A stretch of DNA of 64,000 bases from NCBI GenBank assembly GCA_949752795.1, contig OX457056.1, positions 93,828,942 to 93,892,941 of the forward strand, written 5' to 3'. Made by a program: the position numbers and the translations under genes. This DNA comes from Hyperoodon ampullatus. Taxonomy: Eukaryota; Chordata; Mammalia; Artiodactyla; Ziphiidae. Shown here one piece after another: positions 34,320 to 45,632 of the stretch. How positions within the stretch are numbered: the first letter of the stretch is position 1; each line of letters opens with the position of its first letter. Under the pieces are notes generated by a model that was given only the letters and a program-made list of their open reading frames with translations, was not told where the DNA came from and ran no database searches.

Positions 34320-35672
34320 AAATTAGGCTTTTAGTTAAAATCTGATGAGCACATAAACTTAATAGCTGATCTCCAGCCAACATTACTATCAAACTGCCAT
34401 CGAAATAAGTCCAGGAGGTTGTTATCCAAAGTACCCCAGTAAAATGAAATGAGCAGGACAATGGTTGTGACAATTGCAAAACTGCCATTTCCACAGGTGG
34501 AATTAAGTGTCTGTCCTGTAAATGAATAGAGACACAATTCAGGGAAGCAAGCCATCCAAATGTATCACTTGAATCCTGTTTGGCTGTTCTGACGTCGAAG
34601 AAGATAAGAATAAGAATCAACTGGGGAAACGAAAGATGCAGAACTACAAAAATAAACTCGTCATCCCTGACATCTGTGTTTATAAACGCATTATGTTAAA
34701 CAGCAGAGATTTCCCTACGGCTGGCCAATACCAAGATGGCGTCTTGGGTGTTTACCTTTTCCCATAGCCCCAGTCGTAAGGGCTTTTCTTACTATCTCTT
34801 TGCTTCCAGCTTTTGTTTCAGTATCCCTGTAAAGAGTTGGCAGAGAACTAGCTGGGCAATTTCAGAAACATGGTTTATAACCAACCTGCTCCACTCTTTC
34901 GCTACAAAAAGTAAGCGTGTGCTAATTGTTCTTTGGTGAAGAAGTATTTGGTCCACACCCACCCCTCCTCACCCAGGTGGAGATTTTCTTTATCAATAAC
35001 CCCAGAGCAGGTTTGAATCAAAGAGGTGACACACACAAGAGCCAGATGTTTGGAGGGTAAGAAGGGGAGGTAGGTTCACACAATTGTTCTGCCTTCTTGC
35101 TTTCCGCTGAGGTTCTTTCCTGTGGGCTGTAGGACACATCAACAAGCTCTGAGCATGTGCGTGGACAGCCCCAGCCCAGCACTGCAGTGGGAAGCTGCTC
35201 ACAGGCTGCCTTCCTTTTCCGGTGCAGCTGGTGTTTACAGAAGGACATGATTTGAAAGTTGATTTATTTACTCTGTCTTTTTTTTTTTTTTTAATGAATG
35301 GACATAGATGTCTGTTGAAACAATTAATAAACTCTAGTGATATGATTAAAATTTAACAGAAAAACATCCTTGGCTGTCAGGTGGAAATCTAAGGACTGAC
35401 TTTTGGAAAGTTCATAATGTAACTCAGAGTGAGATCAGAAGATATATATATATATTTTTGACTCTGTTTTTAAGAAAACAGCTGATCACTTTCGCTTGTG
35501 GAAGCCAACGGGCTCTGGTTCCTGCCCCTTCATTTTGTCCTGGTTGTCTGTGGAGACTCAGAGGATGTTGATACGGCACCTCAACTATGGAGGGGAAGAG
35601 AACGTGCCAGAAAGTCCTCCTCCTCTTGTGCCAGCTCCTCCTCCCAAGTCTCTTCAACAGTCAAGGCATCTG
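34320..35672. other. Unique stretch, about 1.35 kb
   Basis: No element recognised apart from a T15 run near 35280 and a short TA tract at 35442-35456. 34320-34620 is free of visible repeats and moderately complex, so a conserved non-coding element is possible but unproven. Confidence 0.45.
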
Positions 35673-35845
35673 GGAGTTCCCTGGTGGTCCAGTGGTTAAG
35701 ACTTTGCCTTCCAATGCAGGGGGTACAGGTTTGATCCCTGGTTGGGGAGCTAAGATCCCACATGCCTTGCGGCCAAAAAATCAAAACATAAAACAGAAGC
35801 AATATTGTAACAAATTCAATAAAGACTAAAAAAAAAAAAAAAAAA
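35673..35845 (+). mobile_element. tRNA-derived SINE, third subtype
   Basis: The head 'gttccctggtggtccagtgg' is related to the CHR SINEs. After 'catgccttgcggcc' it switches to a different tail, 'aacagaagcaatattgtaac', 'aaattcaataaagact' and an A19 run. 14-bp TSD 'agtcaaggcatctg' at 35659-35672 and 35846-35859. Same subtype as 51801-51995. Confidence 0.92.
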
Positions 35846-35946
35846 AGTCAAGGCATCTGAGTCCTAAGACATTGCAGTCTGATTGCAGTGAAACAAGGGG
35901 CTAGGCCAGAGGAGGTGCACTTTCTTCCTTTAAAAAATTTATTCTT

Positions 35947-36136
35947 GGGCTTCCCTGGTGGCGCAGTGGTTGAGGGTCCGCCTGCCGATGCGGGGGACGC
36001 GGGTTCGTGCCCCGGTCTGGGAGGATCCCACGTGCCGCGGAGCGGCTGGGCCCGTGAGCCATGGCCGTTGGGCCTGCGCGTCCGGAGCCTGTGCTCCGCA
36101 ACGGGAGAGGCCACAGCAGTGAGAGGCCCACATACC

Positions 36137-36169
<33 letters not shown>
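35947..36169 (+). mobile_element. CHR-type SINE, short subtype, long poly(A)
   Basis: Full body with an A tail of about 36. TSD 'aaaaaatttattctt' at 35932-35946 and 36170-36184. It lies 100 bp after another SINE in the same orientation. The intact long tail suggests a recent insertion. Confidence 0.95.
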
Positions 36170-36178
<9 letters not shown>

Positions 36179-36184
36179 ATTCTT

Positions 36185-36480
36185 TAGTCTGAGTGATAAT
36201 AGGAACACACACACCAATAGATAAAGTTTCATAGAGTATTCAGTGAAAAATAATTCTCTCTTGCACCCCTGCCCCCCAGCAGCCACCAGTTCCCTTACCA
36301 AAGATAATCTTTATTGACAGTTTCTAGAGTATTCTGCTGGAGACATCTTATGTAGTTACAAACATTCATATATGTATATGCGTCTTAAATACACAAATAA
36401 TAATGCACAACACACATTGTTCTACACCTTGTTTTTTTCACTTAACAATACATCAAAGGTTTCATTTTGTTTGTTTGTTT
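36185..36480 (-). mobile_element. Old L1 (L1M) 3' UTR fragment
   Basis: 'ttctacaccttgtttttttc' and 'acttaacaatacatcaaagg' are typical of antisense L1M 3' regions. Confidence 0.6.
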
Positions 36481-36885
36481 TCCGAAAGTGCTATCAGGGA
36501 GAAAAGTCATTCTTCATTTCAATGATCTGATTCTGGTTCTGACTCATTGTACTAATAACAAAGATGCCAAGTTCAACTCTACCTCAGCCTCAGGTCAACT
36601 TGGTCTGGAGAAATAAGAATCATATTTACAACCCTAAATCTTTAAACAACAGGAAGTCTGGGGTGGGTAGAAGAGAGAGGGAAGGATGGATTCTGTTTAA
36701 AAAAATGCTCTGTGGGACTGACAGTTAAGCAGAGGGACACTTTGAACGCAGTCTTGCAAAATGAAAATCCATTGGTTCCTTTCCCTGTTTTCGTAAGTAG
36801 GACTCAAACTTACTGGCCATAATTATTTCATTTTTGCTAGTTAAAGATCTCTAGGAGCACGATATTGTCAGTATTCTGGATGCAA
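36481..36885. other. Unique sequence
   Basis: Nothing recognised. Confidence 0.4.
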
Positions 36886-36887
36886 TA

Positions 36888-37883
36888 CAGTTGACCCTTG
36901 AACCATGTGGGGTTAGGGACAGAACACCCCGCACAGTCAAAAATCCACGTGCAGATGTTGACTCCCTGAAAATAACTAGTAATAGCCTACTGTTGACAGG
37001 AGGCCTTACTGATAATATAAACAGTCGATTAATGCATATTTTGTGTGTTATATGTATTATATACTGTATTCTTACAATAAAGTAAGTTACAGAAAAGAAA
37101 ATGTTATTAAGGAAATTCTAAGGAAGAGAAAATACAATTATAGTACTGTTTTATTGATACTGTATGTTTATGTCAAGATGAATTGTCTGTCAGTATCTAC
37201 ATGTTTATTGTCTTATATGACACAAACCACCATAGATGTTTTATATGTGTATATATATATATAACACTAGACATCAAAAATGAAGATAAGGTGAAAAAGA
37301 AATTCAGATTTATTTATAGGTATGATGATTCATGCATTGATAACAAAGAAGCAGCAATAGGATTGCTTTATGGTCACATATTGTAATTGATACAATAGCA
37401 TCACGGTAGCCTAGCCTATACACTAATGAATTAACCTTTACAAAATTTTTATGGCATACAGGATTACAGTCACATTCATAATACAGTGTTGGAAACATTG
37501 TTACATTTTTTGAAAAACCACGTACCTATGATGATAGGCTGATATGCAGTTTCTCCAATTACGAGAGAGGTATACTGTACAGTAATGGAATTCTTTAAAA
37601 GCAAAGCTATAAAACAGTAAGAAAACTAACACCTTAATTTTATACTAAATGTTACTCACCTTATACCTATGTAAGGTTAGACTAGTATCTACATATATTT
37701 TATGCATTCATGACATACTTAACTTTTTCTTAATATTTTCTATATTTTTAGGGTACACGGCTTGTCTGCGAGTCTTTTCAAATTGTCACAAATCTCCAGA
37801 ATTTTTCTAACATATTAATTGAAGTAAATCCATGTATAAGTGGATCTGCAGAGTCCAAACCAGTTTCATTCCAGGGTCAGCTG
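36888..37883 (+). mobile_element. Tigger2-like DNA transposon, complete short form
   Basis: 996 bp with inverted ends 'cagttgacccttgaac' (36888) and 'attccagggtcagctg' (37883), and TA duplications (36886-36887, 37884-37885). The 5' part contains 'ataaacagtcgattaatgca' and 'attatatactgtattcttac'. No transposase frame, so it is an internally deleted, non-autonomous mariner/Tigger copy. Confidence 0.85.
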
Positions 37884-37885
37884 TA

Positions 37886-39384
37886 CAAGGGAGGTGGAGG
37901 TGGAAAGAGACAAGGCTTTGGGATGGAGAAGACCTGGACATTAATACTGTGGCTATAATACCAGGTGCCAACCCAGGGCCAATAGCATGGCAAATGCATA
38001 ACACAAAGAACTCTTTGCATGGGGCAGACATGCAGAGCTGTCTGGTTCATTGCCACCCATGCTAGAAGCAATTTCCTTAGAGCTTTGATTCACAGCTTCC
38101 TTTCTGCTTTCCAAGTTATGAACTGGAAAGTTGGAGCTTTGAGAACATCGTGACACTTATTTCCCAGAACTCCCGAAGCTTTTCATGTCTGAACCCAGAC
38201 CCAGGTGATGGGGCAGCTTCCAGGCAGCTCTAAGCCCCGGAAGTTGGGATCACAGAGAAACATATAGACTTACACAACCTAATTTCTTTCATCCTGACTG
38301 ACAGGATAAGGACAGAAGGAAGAGGAGAGAAATCTAAAGGAGCTTTACAGGCGCTGACATTCTAAGCTTGTGAAAGATAAGCAGGTAGTGGGGAGTGGGG
38401 GGTGGTGGTGAGGCAGCACACCCAGTGTGGGGCCAGAGCCTGAGAGAGGCACCAGGGCTGGGGCGGGGGGTGGGAGACACATGTCTACACAGCACCGCCG
38501 ATGTGAGGGGAAAAGATGTGGAATTCAGTCCTGAATTGCTTATTTGGAAAATTAATTAGTAAGCGGTTAGCGGACCACTGAATGGAATATTAATTTCCCC
38601 CAAGGTTATTTGGAACCTAGGCATGGAGGGGAGAGGAGGAAGCGGGGAGAGAGAGACACAGAGAGGCAGGGAGGAGACAGAAAGAAAGGATAAGAACGGA
38701 GTGGGGGAGAAGACAGGACCCAAGTGCTTTGTCCCCACCTGCCCCCAAACCCGAGTGGAGCCCAGGGCCTGGCACATTCATAACGAAGTTTCGAGAGTGA
38801 GAGAGAAGAGATGAGGAAGCCTCTATGATGCTACTGAAAGCATCGCCCAGAGACCGGACTGGAACATCTAAAGTTCCCAGCGACTTGTGCGCCGTCTTAT
38901 TTGGAGAACTACCACAAACTCTTTCTAGCATCAGTCAGCCATCCTTGCCCTACTTCCTTCATCATCTTTCTAGACCTTGTTCTTTCATGCACTTCCCCTC
39001 CTGCAGGCAGAAGAAAGGAAGGCATCTCTGGTTCCCTGGCTTAAAGGCGCTCTCTCTTTGGTTTTCCGGTTTCCTCGCTTGTGAGTCTGTTAGACACTTC
39101 CTCTGAGGTTTACCTGAAGTCTGACCTGTGAATCTTTGAGATCATCTCTCTCATGGTCTCTCACTGCAGTGACACCACAAGGCCCCCACCCCCACCCCCT
39201 TAGCTAGGCCTGGGGAGTAACTGTTCATCTGGAGCTCTTGGCTGCAGGGCTGCCCTCTCCTGCGCTGTGGGGTGGAGACTCCTGAAGAAGGAAGAGCACA
39301 GAAGGATGCTCCCTGGGCGAACGCTCCTTGGATACTGACCAGAATCAAAGCTCGGCTTCTTCCCACACTTTAAAATGTGGTCGG
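37886..39384. other. Unique stretch, G-rich and purine-rich
   Basis: About 1.5 kb without a recognised element. 38385-38475 is G-rich (runs of G4-G6) and 38620-38695 is a GA-rich purine tract. Open frames here (up to 104 codons) overlap on both strands and look like composition effects. Confidence 0.5.
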
Positions 39385-39636
39385 TACACTACCAAATGTA
39401 AACTAGATAGCTAGTTGGAAGCAGCTGCATAGCACAGGGAGATCAGCTCGGTGCTTTGTGCCCACCTAGAGGGGTGGGATAGGGAGGGTGGGAGGGAGAC
39501 GCAAGAGGGAGGAGATATGGGGATATATGTATATGTAAAGCTGATTAACTTTGTTATACAGCAGAAACTAACACACCATTGTGAAGCAATTATACTCCAA
39601 TAAAGATGTTAAAATTTTTAATTAATTAAAAAACGA
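39385..39636 (+). mobile_element. Very short 5'-truncated L1
   Basis: Only the last 250 bp of an L1 3' UTR: 'gcatagcacagggagatcag', 'cagcagaaactaacacacca', 'atactccaataaagatgtta'. Likely TSD 'atgtggtcgg' (39375-39384) and 'atgtggttgg' (39640-39649), one mismatch. Confidence 0.88.
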
Positions 39637-39649
39637 AACATGTGGTTGG

Positions 39650-40336
39650 GCTCAGGAGGTCTCGCCCCGTTGCCCAGGCTGCTGCTCAGGAATGGCTTCC
39701 TCTGCTGGGCAATCCAGTCTCCTCCCCGGACCTTTCCAGATCCATTCAGAACCCAGCTGCCAGTGCGGGGATTCAGCATTCTGGGGATGGCATGTTTATT
39801 TCGAAACAATCATGAGGCTTGATTTGACGTAGTGAAAGAAATTAGTGCTTGCTGAATACAGCCCAGTTATTACTGCATTAATTCATACAGATCAGCAGCT
39901 GACATTGGCTGGAAGGTGGGCATGGGGACATTTCAATAAGTTTGGCTGGAGAGAGCTGCCTCTCCAGGGCTGCCAAACTCCCTCCCCCGCCACAAGGCAC
40001 AGATGATGACTCGTGTGTGGAATGACTTTCACATCAAGGGTGCATGATGTTATTTTAATGTCAGCTGGAAATGGACAAATTAAAACATGGTTGGGAGATG
40101 TCCCAAAAGTCAGTCATCAAACTGACACCCTCGGAGACCTGCTTTCTCCCAAGCCCATCCTTCAATGACTCCTCAAAGATGGAAGAAATTGTAACATGCT
40201 ACCAAGGAGATGTAGCAAGACACCTTCTTGTGGATCATCAAACTTGGTATGTGGATCTGTACCGTGTGTAAGCAGTTAAGCATGGTCTCAGCTGTAAGTA
40301 ACAGTAGCTTAAACAAATAAAGGATTATTTGCTTGC
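39650..40336. other. Unique sequence
   Basis: No repeat recognised. 39840-39950 has a homeodomain-like 'gcattaattcatacagatca' stretch that might be conserved non-coding sequence. Confidence 0.4.
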
Positions 40337-40490
40337 TGTTATGGGTTGAATTGTGTCCCCCTCCCCAAAATAATATGCTGAAGCCTTAACTCCTAATACC
40401 TCAGAATGTGGCTATATTTGGAGACAGGGCCTTTATAGATGTGATTAAATTAAAAGGAATCCCTCAGGATGGGCTCTTGTGTCAAGTCAG
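40337..40490 (+). mobile_element. MLT1-type LTR, 5' part
   Basis: 'tgttatgggttgaattgtgt', 'cctaatacctcagaatgtgg' and 'gatgtgattaaattaaaagg' are the first third of an MLT1-like MaLR LTR. It ends at family X. Confidence 0.75.
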
Positions 40491-40492
40491 CA

Positions 40493-40870
40493 CCCTCCAG
40501 GGAAAGAGAACTTATATATATGTGTGTGTATATATATATGAGAGAGAGAGAGAGATTTATTATAAGGAATTGCCTTGCATGATTATGGAAGCTGGCAAGT
40601 CCCAAGATGTGCAAAGTTGAGTCAGCAAGTTGGAGGCCCTGGAGAGAAGATGCTTTAGTTCCAACATGATCTGAGGGCCTGGGAACCAGCAGAGCTGACG
40701 GTGTAGCTCCATCCAAAGGCTGACAGGCTTGAGGCTCAGGAAAAGCTGATGTTTCGGTTGGAGTCTGAAGGCAGGAAAAAAACGGAGCCCTAGTTCAAAG
40801 AAGGTAGCCAGGCAAGAAGACTTTTCTGTTACTCGGGAGAAGGTCAGCCTTTCTGGGTTCTACGTTCCTT
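40493..40870 (-). repeat. 'Family X' LTR-like repeat, copy 3
   Basis: 'ctccagggaaagagaactta', a dinucleotide tract, 'atttattataaggaattgcc', 'agctccatccaaaggctgac': block-for-block similar to 14235-14745, same orientation. Confidence 0.7.
40514..40556. repeat. (TATG)/(TA)/(AG) compound microsatellite
   Basis: 'tatatatgtgtgtgtatata' then a run of AG. At the homologous place to the (TG)n in the 14.2-kb copy. Confidence 0.92.
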
Positions 40871-40946
40871 CTTTGCTGATCTATCACCGGTTCCCAAACA
40901 GACTCAACTTCATTCTGTACTTACTACCTCAAAGCCCTCCCACCAT

Positions 40947-40968
40947 TCATTCATTCATTCATTCATTC
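40947..40968. repeat. (ATTC)n at an L2/MIR end
   Basis: About five ATTC units followed by MIR/L2-like antisense sequence ('aaatgcttggcatgcattat'). Confidence 0.8.
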
Positions 40969-41627
40969 GTGGACAAAAGACTATTCTAAATGCTTGGCAT
41001 GCATTATCTTATTTAATCACTGGAGTAGAATGGGGAAAAGAAACAGGAAGTCTCTGCTTTTATATAATCTATTATAGATTAGAGGAGAGAAAATATTCAC
41101 ATTATTATGGTGAAATGTAGTCAGGTTTCTGAGAAGGAAGCTGCTGGGAGGTAGAGGCACCAACAGCAGAGAAATCTAACCTACTATCTGCTCACCCAAA
41201 CCCTTCCCATTCTGCAAGGCCTGAGTCAGCCAGCACTCAGCCACACCCATCAGAATAACTGTGCCTTTGTGTTTTGCTGTACTTAATAATATTAAAGAGC
41301 ACTTACCTGGTGTTAGGCTTTGAGCTAAATGCTAAGCACATTGTATCATTGAACCTTTACAACAATCCCGTTAAGTGAATTATCCCCCAATTATAGACAA
41401 AGAAGCTGAAACTCAGAGACTCATGTGAGCAGACCTTTGCAACAATACCTCCCTCTTCCTGGAGTCCTCGTCCTCTAGATTGTCACCAGACTGCCTCATT
41501 CCTTGGGTCTCAGTTCAAATGTCACCTCCTCCAAGAAGCCTCCCTTGACCAGTCATTCTTAAAGAGCTAGCGCTCTGAGTCACTTGCACATCACTCTATT
41601 TTCTCACAGCCCCCATCACTCTCCGAA

Positions 41628-41630
<3 letters not shown>

Positions 41631-41684
<54 letters not shown>
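41631..41684. repeat. (AT)n(AC)n(AT)n microsatellite
   Basis: About 54 bp, sitting between the SINE's T-rich tail and its TSD. Confidence 0.95.
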
Positions 41685-41884
41685 TTTTTTTTTTGCAGTA
41701 TGCAGGCCTCTCACTGTTGTGCCTCTCCCGTTGCGGAGCACAGGCTCCAGACGCACAGGCTCAGTGGCCATGGCTCACGGGCCCAGCCGCTCCGCGGCAT
41801 GTGGGATCGTCCCAGACCAGGGCACGAACCCGTGTTCCCTGCATCGGCAGGTGGACTCTCAACCACTGCACCACCAGGGAAGCC
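41635..41884 (-). mobile_element. CHR-type SINE with (AT)n tail
   Basis: Antisense SINE body 41692-41884. TSD 'ccgaaattatat' at 41623-41634 and 41885-41896 encloses the AT tract at 41635-41684, so the microsatellite belongs to the tail side of the insertion. Confidence 0.93.
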
Positions 41885-42150
41885 CCGAAATTATATTTTT
41901 TATTTATGTGTCTCATGCTGAGTGTCTGTCTTCCTCCATTAGAATAAGTTCTATGAGGGTGAGAAAAGTCACCTCCTCTAAGTTGGGCCACTCTAAATCC
42001 TTGGCACTTAGAGGGATGCCTGGTACATAGTAGGCCTTCAATTAGTGTTCTTTGGATGAAATCATGAATATACCCAGAGTCATATAACTAGTAAGTGACA
42101 GAGTTGAGATTTAAACCTAGATGTGTCTTTCTCCAAAGTCCAGGATTTAA

Positions 42151-43337
42151 TGCCTTTTCTAGACTTCACACTACCCATCTTGCTTTTTTTTTTTTTTTTC
42201 TTATCTTGCTTTAAATTTTGTTATTTATTTTTCTGTCTCTGCTTCATGGTTCTGAGGGCAATGTGACCACATCCTCTCATAGCCCCTATAAGGACACTGC
42301 TTTGCTGTCCAGACACTCAGCCCATGTTTGCTGAGATGACTAAGTTTCCATGACAACGCCAGAGAAGGAAGAAGGGCTCTGAGGCCCTGTGTGATTTTCC
42401 TCCCCTCTCCACCGAGGTTAGCATCACAGACTGAGAAGAGGTCCTCCTCACCCCGACTCAGGCTGGAAGTGTCATTTGCATCCTTGGGAGGCGTCACAGC
42501 CCCGGTGCTAAGCCGATGGCTCTCCGTGAGTGTGGCCGCAACTTCCCCCCGAGTGACCCGCAAGCAGGGGCGGAGGCTTCAGCCCAGCCCCCATTTGAGG
42601 AGTAAGCACAGGTCAAGTCCTCAAGTTTCTTAGAAGATGCTGGTCCTTCTGGCAGGGAAACTTGCTTGGCCCCTGTTCCCGCGGGCAGGATTCTTCTTAA
42701 CCAATGAGAGAGGCTGGGCATTTCAGAGGGCAGTCGGTCATCCTCTCACTCGGGGAGTGGACACAGTGCAGCAAAAAGCCTTCCCACCTGAGCCTACTTC
42801 GGCTTTTCCCATTTTCCCCTGAGCTGAAAAAACCAATGGAACCTTAGGAAACTCCTCGTTCCATCCCCTATATCTGTGCCTGTGTAGAGAGAGCTATGAA
42901 TGAAGCCTACCTTTGGCGCTTGCAAATCATTCATTCTGTCGTCATCAGAAAACCCAGTGGAGCAAAGAAGGCAAACTCGGCTCATCTCTGTGGCCACGCT
43001 GAAGCCAAGGGCCCTCTTGGAGGCACACAGAGAGGGTGCTTTCACCTCCTCCTGGGTGGGACCAGCCACAGCTGCAAAAGCTGCCTCTCCTTCCCTGTGC
43101 TCGCCACTCTGCCCAGGGATTTGGAAATAGCACTCCACTTTCCTGGACCGATGGAGAAGGCAGCTGCCTAAAGGGTTAGGGCTTGACAGCAGCTAGACAG
43201 GACTTCCTCTCTCAAAATAGCTCTGTACTGCCTGAATTTCCTCCGGTAACGTAATCCCCTTGAATCTCACAGAATCGGCCTTTAGGAGAATGCGACTAAA
43301 GTGCAAACCCCTTAGGAAGGCCAACAGTCCACTAGAG
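42151..43337. other. Unique stretch with CpG-rich patch
   Basis: No repeat recognised. 42485-42590 carries about eight CpGs in roughly 105 bp and is G+C-rich compared with its surroundings. Open frames of up to 114 codons overlap on both strands and carry no recognisable domain. Confidence 0.5.
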
Positions 43338-43560
43338 AGGAGCTGGCAAACTTCTTCTGAAAGGGACCAGATGGTAGACATTTTAGACTTTGTGGACCAC
43401 ACTGTCTCCATTGCAACTATCAGCCTCTACAGAGGTCGCCCCAAAGCAGCCCCGGACAGTGTGTAAGCGAATGGGCATGGCTGTGTTCCAGGAAACTCTA
43501 TTTACCACTCCTGTGGCAGGCTGGACTGGGCCCGTGGGCTGTGATCTCTCAGCCCAGCAC
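43338..43560 (+). mobile_element. hAT-Charlie-type fossil (MER58-like)
   Basis: 'gagctggcaaacttcttctg', 'gggaccagatggtagacatt', 'ttagactttgtggaccacac', 'gcgaatgggcatggctgtgt': a well-known non-autonomous hAT pattern. The 3' inverted end is worn. Confidence 0.65.
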
Positions 43561-43564
43561 GAGG

Positions 43565-44340
43565 CTGTAAGTCAGTGACCTTTCCTTGCCATCTCTCTAC
43601 CCCCAGTGCCTCTCCCATGACGTGCACAGTGACGAGATGCTGAAATGTTGTTTGTTGACGTACTTATCAGCTAATGACAGTTCAAGAGAGGCTGTTTGAG
43701 AGCCAACATTTCCAGAAGGAGCGTCAATAGAGTAGGGAATATTTAGAGGCTGAGAATTGAGGAGGGCAGGGCTCTAAGTTCAAGTTTGTCAACTTAGCAA
43801 TTTTAACTAAGCAGATGCATTGGTTATAGTCATAAATCTCCAAATGCCATACATCATGTTCCCCATCTGGGGACCAGCAGAAAGTAAAGACTGAGAGCAA
43901 TGGAGACAAATAAGAAACCCTGGGCATGGTCACCCTTTCCAGCTTTGGTACTTTTGTTATATCCCTGCCCTCAGGGGTCATCTTGTCATTCCAGAGAGTG
44001 AGCCAGAGTCCCACTGTTCTGGCTCAGGTGAACCACTAACACCCTTTGGTAACAGGTTAGCTGTTATACAAAGCTAGGGCCGCAGGCAACGTGCCACTGC
44101 CCTTCTTTTCTCCCTCACTGCAGTCACATCGCTGTGGCGATCACAGCATCAAAGATCTGCCTGTGGATCTCTTTCAAGATGGTAGAAGTGATGATGGTGA
44201 AGCTAAGCAATGATGTTAGGAGACGATAATTACCATCACCTTCACTTGGCTGTTTTCTGGACCACCCTCTTGGTTTGGTAGAGGGTAGAGCACAAAGGCT
44301 TGAGTTGTGTGCAGTCATTGTGATTCCAGACCTTTGGGGA
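43565..44340. other. Unique sequence
   Basis: No element or gene recognised. Confidence 0.4.
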
Positions 44341-44344
44341 CTTT

Positions 44345-44735
44345 GTGTCAGTCAGGATAGGTAAGGTTCTGTTACAGTAACAAACAACCTCAAAATTTTA
44401 GTTTCTTCACACAACCCAAGTTTATTTCTTCCTCATGTTACAGGTCCAACACGGTTGTCAGGCAGGCTCTCATTTGTCGTTCAAGGACTCAGATACTCCT
44501 GGTTTCACCATGACACATATCTTTTTGGTCATCTCATCAGGGGAAAGGGTCATGACATATCATGCCCCAACTTCTAAAGCCTCTGCTCAGAAGTGTCATA
44601 TCTGCTCACATTTGATTGACTGAACAAGTCACACGCCACACGGAACTTCTAAGAGAGTGGGTAAGTGCAATCCTACCATGTGCCTGGAAGGATGGCACAA
44701 TTGTGAGCTGGCCTAATGACTACTATAGGACCTGA
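44345..44735 (+). repeat. Ancient repeat 'family Z', copy 2
   Basis: 'cagtcaggataggtaaggtt', an acagtaacaaacaac block, 'caagtttatttcttcctcat' and 'gtgcaatcctaccatgtgcc'. Same block order as 11262-11570. Confidence 0.5.
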
Positions 44736-45019
44736 ATAAAGGGTTGGGGGCATCAGCTTGCATGAAGAATCAAATATCCTCATGGGCAAGCTATATAGCT
44801 AGACGTTGAGTGCTGATACTGAGGAAAAAATTCTGAAGGCCCTAGAAATTGGAGTTAATCTGAATATTCCACATGTGTAGCAGGTGAGAACAAGACTCAT
44901 TAAGGAAAGGCAATTGCTGAGAGCCAAGTTGAAGTGGGCTATGGGCTGAAGCAGGTATTAAGGAGAACTCTGGGCTCCACAGCAGGAGAATAGTCACTGC
45001 CTTCTTCCAGGAAGAAGCA

Positions 45020-45244
45020 AGTTTTTTTTTTGTTTGTTTGTTTGTTTGTTTTGCGGTACACGGGCCTCTCACTGTTGTGGCCTCTCCCATTGCAGAGCAC
45101 AGGCTCCGGACGCGCAGGCTCAGCGACCATGGCTCACGGGCCCAGCCGCTCCACGGCATGTGGGATCTTCCCAGACCGGGGCACGAACCCGCATCCCCTG
45201 CATCGGCAGGTGGACTCTCAACCACTGCGCCACCAGGGAAGCCC
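45020..45244 (-). mobile_element. CHR-type SINE, short subtype
   Basis: Antisense body with T-rich (GTTT)n tail. Short TSD 'aagaagca' (45012-45019 and 45245-45252). Confidence 0.93.
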
Positions 45245-45632
45245 AAGAAGCAGCTTTTTTAAAAGTCTGAGATAAATGCAATGTGGTTATCAATAGATTT
45301 GGTATAAAACTAAGGGTTAAGCACAAAGGTAGCTCTGAGAGCGGGTAAGACTATTGACATGGGAAAGAGTTCACATGTTCTGATTCAGAAGACAACAAAC
45401 AGAGTGATGAGGAAGATGCTGGTATGTCTGTCCCATCCTGGTCTACAAGTAAAGCCCTCCGGGAACCAGAGTAGCACCAGTGCCCAAGACAAAACAAACT
45501 AGGCGCTATAGCACGGCTAGTACAGTTGCACAGGCTGGGCACTGTGCATCTTGAGTTGTTGCCAATCACACTGTGATTTATGTGAATGGAACACCCAGGA
45601 GTTGTCAATGAGCAACATGAAGAATCCTGGGT

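Larger units (their letters stand above)
41431..42062 (+). mobile_element. L2 3' end inside a MIR, split by a SINE
   Basis: 'tctcagttcaaatgtcacct', 'cctccaagaagcctcccttg', then after the SINE 'cattagaataagttctatga', 'gatgcctggtacatagtagg' and the end 'attagtgttctttggatgaa'. Confidence 0.8.
41285..42150 (-). repeat. MIR split by L2
   Basis: Left part 41285-41430 ('tgctaagcacattgtatcat', 'aagctgaaactcagagactc') and right part about 42063-42150 ('agagtcatataactagtaag', 'agagttgagatttaaaccta') join as one antisense MIR with an L2 in between. Confidence 0.75.

Noticed and set aside
38556..38931. Overlapping frames in the GA-rich tract
   Set aside because: Composition effect: the purine-rich tract lacks stop codons in several frames on both strands.
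41584..42030. 148-codon plus-strand open frame
   Set aside because: It runs through an (AT)n tract and an antisense SINE; no protein family is recognisable.
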